A stretch of 64,000 bases of DNA from Acanthosoma haemorrhoidale (taxonomy: Eukaryota > Arthropoda > Insecta > Hemiptera > Acanthosomatidae). The stretch covers positions 86,759,189 through 86,823,188 of the forward strand of contig OV884009.1 in NCBI GenBank assembly GCA_930367205.1, written 5' to 3'. A program made the position numbers and the translations under genes. Under the pieces are notes generated by a model. It had not been told where the DNA came from. It made no database searches and saw only the letters and a program-made list of their open reading frames with translations. Positions 57,556 through 64,000 of this stretch are shown piece by piece; position 1 is the first letter of the stretch, and every line of letters starts with the position of its first letter.

Positions 57556-58254
57556 TGTCGGGGGGCGTCACTAGGGGAGTGCCTAATCACTCTAGCCCTG
57601 GTGACAAGTGCGGATTGTTGTAGTTTATAACGTGGACCAGTTTATAACCATGTCGGCATTTAATATCTGACTCCAATTATGATAGGTATGTGTCCCGACA
57701 ATACACTATGTTCAAAAGAAAAGGGGTACAGAGGCTTCATAAAGAATAAGACTGGTTCAGAGTTCGAACGGGGCACGGCAGTGTAACAGTAGCGAGGCGT
57801 CTAACCTTCTGCAAGGGGGCTGCGAGACAGGATGACTGAGCGGAGGTGTGGTCAAGAGAGTAGACCTACAGGGCCTAACTTCCGGGCTTAAGTACTGTTT
57901 CCCCTTCCTAGTGGAAGGTGGAGACGGCTGAACGAGGTATGTTTTATGATGTCACACCTACCAAGATACGTGATCGCTCGTCCCCTAAAGGACTGTTTAT
58001 GGCATGGCTTTTAGATTTTATGACCGCCGGAAGTCGACCAGAGGTCTACAGATCCTGTTTTATGAGGGGGCAGGTGTCTTACCCTCAGGTTTATTGCAGG
58101 CGACCTTCGACCCTCTGTTTACCTGCCTTGTTACAACTGCCGCATAGACCCACCTGGTTTATTACAAGAAGCTTACAAAGATTTGCATTTATATTATAAT
58201 ACATTATGAACCAGAGTATAGGGTAATTTACATATGTGGTTGGCAATCGCTACA
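57556..58254 (+). repeat. Solo LTR copy 3
   Basis: A 699-bp segment starts TGTCGGGG and ends GCTACA, flanked by perfect 5-bp ACGGA duplications (57551-57555 and 58255-58259). It is homologous to copies 1 and 2, with the middle third diverged. The plus-strand 93-residue frame 57918-58199 lies inside the LTR and is not a gene. Confidence 0.88.
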
Positions 58255-58259
58255 ACGGA

Positions 58260-59486
58260 CTATAAATTTTTTTCCCATGACTTGAGAACAACCCTACAAG
58301 GAGTAACAGCATAATGAAAAGTCATCGATCCACACAACTGATGCCAAAATATTATAGATTTTGTAAAAAATTAAATACTACTTTTAGATGTACAATCTAT
58401 TGACAGTTTACTTCACATCTAGTCATCTTCAATATCTAATTTTCATAGACTATTACAGCTCCAATGGGTTTTTAGTTGCTTCAGGTGTCTCTGGAAGCTA
58501 GGTTGTCTGTAGTGTTTGTGTTAACATTTTTTTTGTTTTGTTTTGAAATTTAGCTCATTATTATCAATTTAATGTTGTTCTTATTGTGTTTGTTTTCATG
58601 CTGTTTTTGGTTTCATTATTTGTTTCGATATATACACAAAAGTACATGGGTAAATAAAAATATGAAATGAACAGAAGGATTAAAAACATAAAATTAAATG
58701 TATGAAATAAAGTGAGAGCTTCTCTCCTCGTGCAACTTTTAATAAACGTGATGCTTAGGCAGTGGTGGAAAATTGAAAAGTAAAAGGTCTTCTTAGCCGC
58801 TTCACACACCTTTATACCAAATACAACAAACAACGTGAACCTATGCGCATGTGAAGGGATCTATGCCTATGTGAATGCAGCAACGCACGCAAGGATTCAT
58901 ACTTCATTCAACGCAATTTGGACTGGTTTTCGTTTTTTGACGAACACCAAAGGCAGTTGCAACGCGTCCAGTTTTCAGTGTGGACGAAAAAACACATGCC
59001 ACGTTTGGATTGAGTATACACGCCACACGACGTGAAAATAAAAATCATTTTCAATTTGAGGTAACGAATCCATTCGGTGCCAATTTTTACAGGTGTGCAG
59101 GCAGCTTGATGGAAAAAAGTTGGGTCTCTATCAAGTGACATTTATCGGTGTATTGTTTTCTTGACTTACTTGGAAGGATAATGAATAATTTATTTTTATT
59201 AAATGGCGTTCATGATTGAACCGTTTTTTTTGTCAGTTTTTTGTAATAGTAAATGGCAAATTGAATCAATCGTTTTTCTTCTGTGGACATGAGGTATGTT
59301 ATTGCACTTATCTGGGGGAAGGGCAGTTTCTTTATTCTTCTTGTCCTAACGACTTTTGACTCATAACTCCATAGGCAAGATATTGCCAGGGTTTCTAGCA
59401 ATTCTAGTGCCCCTATAGTGCACATTTTAGTGCAGGTGATGAAGAAACATTTTAGTCTGACTCTCATCAGCATATTTATATATATA
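58260..59486. other. unannotated DNA
   Basis: Short frames on both strands (for example minus 58564-58833 and 59210-59473) have no recognisable domains. Confidence 0.4.
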
Positions 59487-59646
59487 CAGCAGTGGTCAAA
59501 AGTTTCCGGGCAGGTTATATATCTCTTAATACGGACAAACTATCATGAGGTTGTAACAATTTATTTCTACATAGTTAAATATGAACATGTTTAATTTAAA
59601 AAAAATAACAGGTGTACCAAATTTATTTTTGAATTAAGAAAATTAT

Positions 59647-60939
59647 TTGTGGTATAAGTTATGTTATTATTCTATAATGTTATTCTGGCTATATACCGCA
59701 GCAGTGAGACCAATGGTGCTCTATGCCTCTATGGTGTGGTGGCACAGAGGTAGCATTAGTAAAAATAGAACTTTGCTTGGCAAATTACAGAGGCTTACAT
59801 GTCTCATGATTACTGGTGCCATGAGTACAACTCCTACTGCTGCAATGGAAGTCTTATTGAACTTGAACCCACTGCACATAGAAGTAGAAGCGCAAGCCTT
59901 GAACGTGGCTTACAGACTTGCGAAATCAGGAACAAGATCCAAAGTCATGACTCACATGGGGCATGGGAACTTGTTCAGAAGAATTGATGAGGACGAGGTG
60001 CTGTCAATGCACTCTGACCTACAAGTTAAGAAACACACAGACGTCTTATACTGTGCGGTAAACACAAAGACCAAACCACATAAACTGTGTAATGGGATTA
60101 ATTGCTATACAGACGGCTCACTAACAGAAAACGGATCAGGGGCCGGCATATGGAGGAAAGATAAACCAGAATCTGGGATTTCTATTCCTTTAGGTAGACA
60201 CACCTCGGTCTTTCAGGCCGAAGTGATGGCGATCAATGTCTGTACCCAAACCTTAATTGGGGAGGGTGTAAGAAACAGACTGATCACAATTTTCACGGAT
60301 AGCCAGGCAGCCATTGGCGCCCTGAGAAGCTATCCGACCAGATCTTATTTGGTTGAGGAGTGTAAAAACAACCTAAACACACTCTCGCTAGCCAATAAGG
60401 TTAGAATCGACTGGGTGCCAGGACACACAGGCATCACAGGCAATGAAAAGGCAGATGGCCTTGCAAGGGTGGGCTCAGAACAGACACCTCTTGCACCTGA
60501 ACCCATATGTGGTATCAGCCTCAGCTACGCTAAAAGGCGTATAAAATTAGCTTTAGAGGACAGGGCAAGACTCTCTTGGAGAGAAACTAAGAAACAGGAA
60601 CACTCGAAACTGTTTCTTGATGGACCCTGTAAGAAAAGAAGCTCAGTACTTCTATCAATGGACAGGTGGACACTCAAAAGTGTGACAGGACTCTATACAG
60701 GTCACTGTCGGTTAAACAAACACCTCTTTAATTTGGGGATAGTGGGATCACCAATCTGCAGATTCTGCAAGAAAGAGGGAGAAACGGCACGTCATATAAT
60801 ATGTGACTGTGATAACCTAGCTAGAAGGCGATACCTTCACTTTGGTAGTGATCGCATTGTAGACCCCAAACTATGTGAACTGATCGATCCACTCAGTATC
60901 CTCAGATTTGCAAAGGCCGTGGGCCTGTCACATATATAG
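59647..60939 (+). CDS. I-type LINE ORF2 C-terminus: RT tail, RNase H and Cys-His motif (5'-truncated)
   Basis: This is an uninterrupted 430-codon frame. LINE-derived coding starts at about 59685 (W-L-Y-T-A-A-V-R-P); the residues before it come from flanking Tc1 DNA. Residues about 13-40 are the end of the RT/thumb region (V-R-P-M-V-L-Y). RNase H runs from about 155 to 290: Y-T-D-G-S (first Asp), Q-A-E (Glu), T-D-S-Q-A (Asp) and V-P-G-H-T-G with N-E-K-A-D (His and Asp). All catalytic residues are present. A C-terminal C-x2-C-x8-H-x4-C motif (CRFC...HIICDC) follows at about 385-402. It ends with a stop at 60939, about 60 bp before a (TAA)n tail. RT followed by RNase H and a TAA-repeat 3' end is typical of the I group. 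The intact frame suggests a young insertion. Confidence 0.85.
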   Translation: MWYKLCYYSIMLFWLYTAAVRPMVLYASMVWWHRGSISKNRTLLGKLQRLTCLMITGAMSTTPTAAMEVLLNLNPLHIEVEAQALNVAYRLAKSGTRSKVMTHMGHGNLFRRIDEDEVLSMHSDLQVKKHTDVLYCAVNTKTKPHKLCNGINCYTDGSLTENGSGAGIWRKDKPESGISIPLGRHTSVFQAEVMAINVCTQTLIGEGVRNRLITIFTDSQAAIGALRSYPTRSYLVEECKNNLNTLSLANKVRIDWVPGHTGITGNEKADGLARVGSEQTPLAPEPICGISLSYAKRRIKLALEDRARLSWRETKKQEHSKLFLDGPCKKRSSVLLSMDRWTLKSVTGLYTGHCRLNKHLFNLGIVGSPICRFCKKEGETARHIICDCDNLARRRYLHFGSDRIVDPKLCELIDPLSILRFAKAVGLSHI

Positions 60940-61002
60940 GACAGGGATATGGACGGCGCACAATAGGTCTCACTGAGGCCGCGGTGCACAAATTCCGGAA
61001 CA

Positions 61003-61033
<31 letters not shown>
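59685..61033 (+). mobile_element. 5'-truncated I-type LINE insertion
   Basis: Contains the RNase H frame above and a short 3' UTR, and ends in (AAT)n/(TAA)n at about 61002-61033. It sits inside Tc1-like DNA. A possible target duplication is ATGTTATT before and ATGTTGTT after, with one mismatch. Confidence 0.8.
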
Positions 61034-61389
61034 TGTTGTTTTCCCGTTTATCCTTATTAAGGTAGTACAAAACAATATTTTCATTCAGTCAGTGAAAAGG
61101 GTTCGTCATACAGGTACAGATATCGGTAAAAAAATTATTAGTTTATAATAATTAATAATATAATAGAATAACAATAGAGATCTTGTCATGAGATCGCTGA
61201 CATGTTAAAAGTTGGTAAAACTACTGTAAGTGATTTATTAAAAAAATATAAATCAGGAAATTCTTTAAGTTACCGACCAAGGTACGAAGGCTTCGTAAAA
61301 CTACTCAAAACATTGATAGAGTGATAAGGCAATCTTTTGTAGACGTCTGATAAAGTAAAAAAAAACAGTGTCCGAAAACTGGTGTATAT

Positions 61390-62855
61390 ATATGCCAATA
61401 CTTTATTTAAACATGAAAAATAAATTAATTTACAAATTAATATTTGAGTTTAATATGACAGGCAACGGTTGCAGCCGTCTTATGGAAATTCAATACGTAA
61501 TATATCAATAATAGACAACAAATAGTAAAAAACAAATAGAAACTGATTGCTCAAATAAGCATTAGTCAGGAAAGCCAAGAGATCAATTTCTATAAATCTT
61601 TAATCCATCATTATTGAAGAATATGGCTAGGTCTTTTACCTTTCCAGGATATGGCTCGTGCTTCAACAGTTCAATTGTCTTTATTAGCGCGTATATTGCT
61701 ATGGTTTCGAAATTGAATTGGTGTTTATGAGATTTATAAATGCTTATAGTCCTGGTTCTCTGTTTGGATAGGGAAGAATTGTGCCTTGTAGAAAAATAGG
61801 GGTGATAAATTTAGAGGCTGCGGCTATTGGGGTGTGGCTTACTGCTGACTCGTGACTTGAATTCCGGACCAGGCTCAGGAAATAATTACCTACCATTCAG
61901 AACATTATTAGTTCTTCCAGAGGAATGGTCCCTTTTTCGAGCCCGTGACTATTTTTCAATAATAAAGTGACGGCTGTTGTTTAATGGCATTGTACCGTTG
62001 AGTCCGCAATCCCCTATCCTGCTGGACATTTGAAAGTAATATGTTAAATTTTGCAAAGTGCGGAAAGTGAATGCTCGTCTTGACGATAAACGAAGTAAAT
62101 GCAAAAAGTCAATGAACTATATCCATTGATGGAAGCCTGTTGATGCTAGAACCGCAAGCAACAACTTGTTAAATAAATTGAGAAAAATGAAGGCTGTTAT
62201 TGAATTTAAATATGAAATTTCGAACCGAATGGAACCTTATGTGGCTTTCGTAGAGCATAAAGAAGAAAGGTAAACAAAACATTCAGCTAGTCTTCGGTAT
62301 TGGCAAATAACCTTGGTTCCAGAATTAGTTGTAAAAGCTGATCCAGAAATGTCCTATCAAACGATTTTGAGAGCAAACATAAACCAACTAATCCTGGTTA
62401 TGATTCCTTGTACTTAATTATCCACATCATGTAACACTATAAATTGCACATATTTGATCAAAAGATCAGTAGCCAAAACATTTATTTTTTCACAAAATGA
62501 AATTTCCAAGATATTGGTGAAGTAATTTCGTTTCGGTTTTTCGTTATGGAGAAGATGGAAACACCTGGAGAAGATCGTAACTGGTTTACCTTTCATAGCC
62601 GTAACTTTGTAAAAGTTACAAAAAAAAAAATGGTTACTAAACAGAATACTTTTTGTTTGTCTTATACATATTTCCCGCTACTATATCTCAGATTGCAGGT
62701 AATCGACCCAAATGGAGGGGTGATGTATACGAATCTTTAAAATCTCCGATAGAATGAATCATTAAGGAAATGAATGGCTATGAAGTAAATGAAAATATAC
62801 GGAATGGTAGGGTGTGAGAAATTTCTGCTGCAGTCGGAAGCCATAGTCCAAGAAA
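61390..62855. other. unannotated DNA
   Basis: Short frames (62414-62596 minus, 62546-62740 plus) are unrecognised. No repeat was noted. Confidence 0.4.
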
Positions 62856-62856
62856 A

Positions 62857-63256
62857 AACGGCCAAACAACTGAGGGATATGCAGTCCGGATAAAGACAAG
62901 ACTGGCGAAACAACTGAGAGATCTGCAGTCCGGATACAGACAAAACTAGCGAAACAACTGAGGGACCTGCAGTCCAGATACAGACAAGACTGGCGAAACA
63001 ACTGAGAGATCTGCAGTCCGGATACAGACAAGACTGGTGAAACAACTGAGAGATCTGCAGTCCGGATACAGAAGAGACTGGCGAAACAACTGAGAGATCT
63101 GCAGTCCGGATACAGACAAGACTGGCGAAAAAACTGAGAGATCTGCAGTCCGGATACAGACAAGACTGGCGAAACAACTGAGAGATCTGCAGTCCGGATA
63201 CAGACAAGACTGGTGAAACAACTGAGAGATCTGCAGTCCGGATACAGACAAGACTG
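62857..63256. repeat. 44-bp minisatellite, about nine units
   Basis: The ACTGGCGAAACAACTGAGAG phase recurs at 62901, 62945, 62989, 63033, 63077, 63121, 63165, 63209 and 63253, exactly every 44 bp. Each unit includes AGATCTGCAGTCCGGATAC. The first unit is diverged and a few interior ones carry single changes. Because 44 is not a multiple of 3 and the unit lacks minus-strand stops, three overlapping minus-strand frames of 109-181 residues appear. They are artefacts. Confidence 0.95.
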
Positions 63257-63675
63257 ACAATACTGAAATGGTCACTACACATAAAATACCTAATTTTATT
63301 TAAATTAATTATAGCTTTTTACAGAAACTTAAAGATTACAATTCCAATCATGGCAAGTAATTAATTCATCGATATTTTCTTTTGGCGTACAGGAGTGTCT
63401 TTCAGTTTAATCCAACAACTGAACCGGAATGATTTTGTCTTTCTGGGAGCCCAGATCCTCGGAATGTGAATGAAGAAAGAACGAGAATATTCAATTAAAA
63501 ATTAATCTGCTCTATTTAATTAATCTAATTATTTGACGGCCTTGATGGGATAAATATCGGTTTCAAGGTACACAAATAAATGAGACCATTTGTTTCACAA
63601 AAAATAGTAATCAATGTTTCAAGACCTCATTTCAATCAATACTATTTGCATCCAATCGATCTAAATACTTCTAGA
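63257..63675. other. unannotated DNA, possibly the start of an LTR
   Basis: No gene. The undefined 5' boundary of the LTR retroelement at the window end probably lies here. Confidence 0.35.
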
Positions 63676-64000
63676 TGCGATATATAAGTTAAGTCCAGGC
63701 GCCGCTAGTGCCTAGCCTTAATCCCCAAACATATGTTATCTGTATATGTTTACAGGTAATACCTATAGATAGAGGTATCTTGGTCTAAATAAAGTAGTCT
63801 TGTTATAACGTTCTACGTGTTCTTATTACCAACCTTTCTTAGCTTGTAATTCAATAAACATTAACTGGTGCCGAAACCCGTGAACCGTGGAGAAAGAGAG
63901 TTATCGAGTGCGAGCGTAATTTTTTTTTGTTTTTTTTTTCTTCTATACGCGAAAGAGAGAAGATGACTGAAGGAGGAGTTTTGAGACAGCCCGTCTTGAA
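63676..64000 (+). mobile_element. 5' end of an LTR retroelement (LTR end, PBS, gag start), cut by the window edge
   Basis: A TATATAAG box lies at about 63679 and AATAAA signals at about 63787 and 63853. The LTR probably ends at ...AATAAACA (63860). After TTAAC comes TGGTGCCGAAACCCG (63866-63880), with the TGG start and length expected of a tRNA primer-binding site. It resembles those I know from BEL/Pao-type elements. A poly-T-rich leader and an ATG frame at 63963, open to the window end, would be gag. The 5' LTR boundary and class are not determinable here. Confidence 0.6.

Larger units (their letters stand above)
59487..61384. mobile_element. Tc1-like transposon remnant, split by a LINE
   Basis: The left end CAGCAGTGGTCAAAAGTTTCC follows a TA and is a typical Tc1-like terminus. 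The right end GTCCGAAAACTGGTG followed by TATA is a decayed inverted copy. Between them, after removal of the LINE (about 59685-61033), only some 550 bp remain. On the plus strand this includes a degenerate helix-turn-helix (61196-61285: H-E-I-A-D-M-L-K-V-G-K-T-T-V, then L-L-K-K-Y) and, one frame away, a K-T-T-Q-N-I-D-R-V-I-R-Q block, both typical of Tc1 transposase N-termini. The catalytic domain is gone. Confidence 0.65.

Noticed and set aside
62737..63282. Overlapping minus-strand frames of 181, 133 and 109 residues with repeated Cys/Leu/Ser motifs
   Set aside because: They are the three readings of a 44-bp minisatellite that has no stop codons on that strand; there is no coding evidence.

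Overview
The window is eukaryotic, AT-rich, gene-poor and packed with repeats. It most likely comes from an arthropod, either an insect or a crustacean. The evidence is an errantivirus-type Ty3/gypsy element with an F-like envelope gene, jockey-, I- and CR1/L2-like LINE remnants, Tc1, pogo/Tigger, hAT and Harbinger remnants, and long tandem satellites. I see no bacterial-style operon, no rRNA and no complete host gene. The species cannot be named from sequence alone.

Layout. 1.0-4.6 kb: satellite array A, followed by a jockey LINE scrap (4.6-5.2 kb). 6.8-7.8 kb: a diverged direct repeat. 8.2-8.8 kb: one isolated satellite unit (locus B). 10.68-17.56 kb: a complete errantivirus on the minus strand. 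It has identical 218-bp LTRs and an ATAT target duplication, and carries gag, pol and env. It sits at the 3' edge of a candidate membrane-protein exon (17.56-17.90 kb). 19.3-21.7 kb: satellite locus C. 24.2-26.0 kb: a 5'-truncated jockey LINE carrying a 165-bp retro-insertion. 27.7-31.7 kb: satellite array D, nine units of 446/448 bp. 33.3-33.5 kb: a Harbinger transposase scrap. Solo LTRs of one family lie at 37.5, 42.7 and 57.6 kb. A hAT MITE with a perfect 8-bp duplication lies at 41.3-41.7 kb. Tigger-like remnants lie at 47.8 and 56.5 kb; the second forms a long palindrome. Jockey pieces recur at 34.1, 52.0 and 54.0-55.2 kb. A CR1/L2-like RT scrap is at 55.6-55.9 kb. At 59.5-61.4 kb an I-type LINE is nested in a Tc1-like element. 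A 44-bp minisatellite lies at 62.9-63.3 kb. The window ends inside the 5' end of another LTR retroelement.

The most interesting signal is the satellite superfamily shared by loci A-D. Every unit is built around an approximately 76-80-bp dyad that starts with a TACGAAGT-like arm and ends with an ACTTCGTA-like arm. The inner arm sequences differ between subfamilies yet stay self-complementary, including matched changes on both arms. This points to a conserved hairpin or cruciform rather than conserved primary sequence. Second in interest is the errantivirus. It looks freshly inserted, yet it has two homopolymer frameshifts and lacks the third catalytic residue of its integrase.
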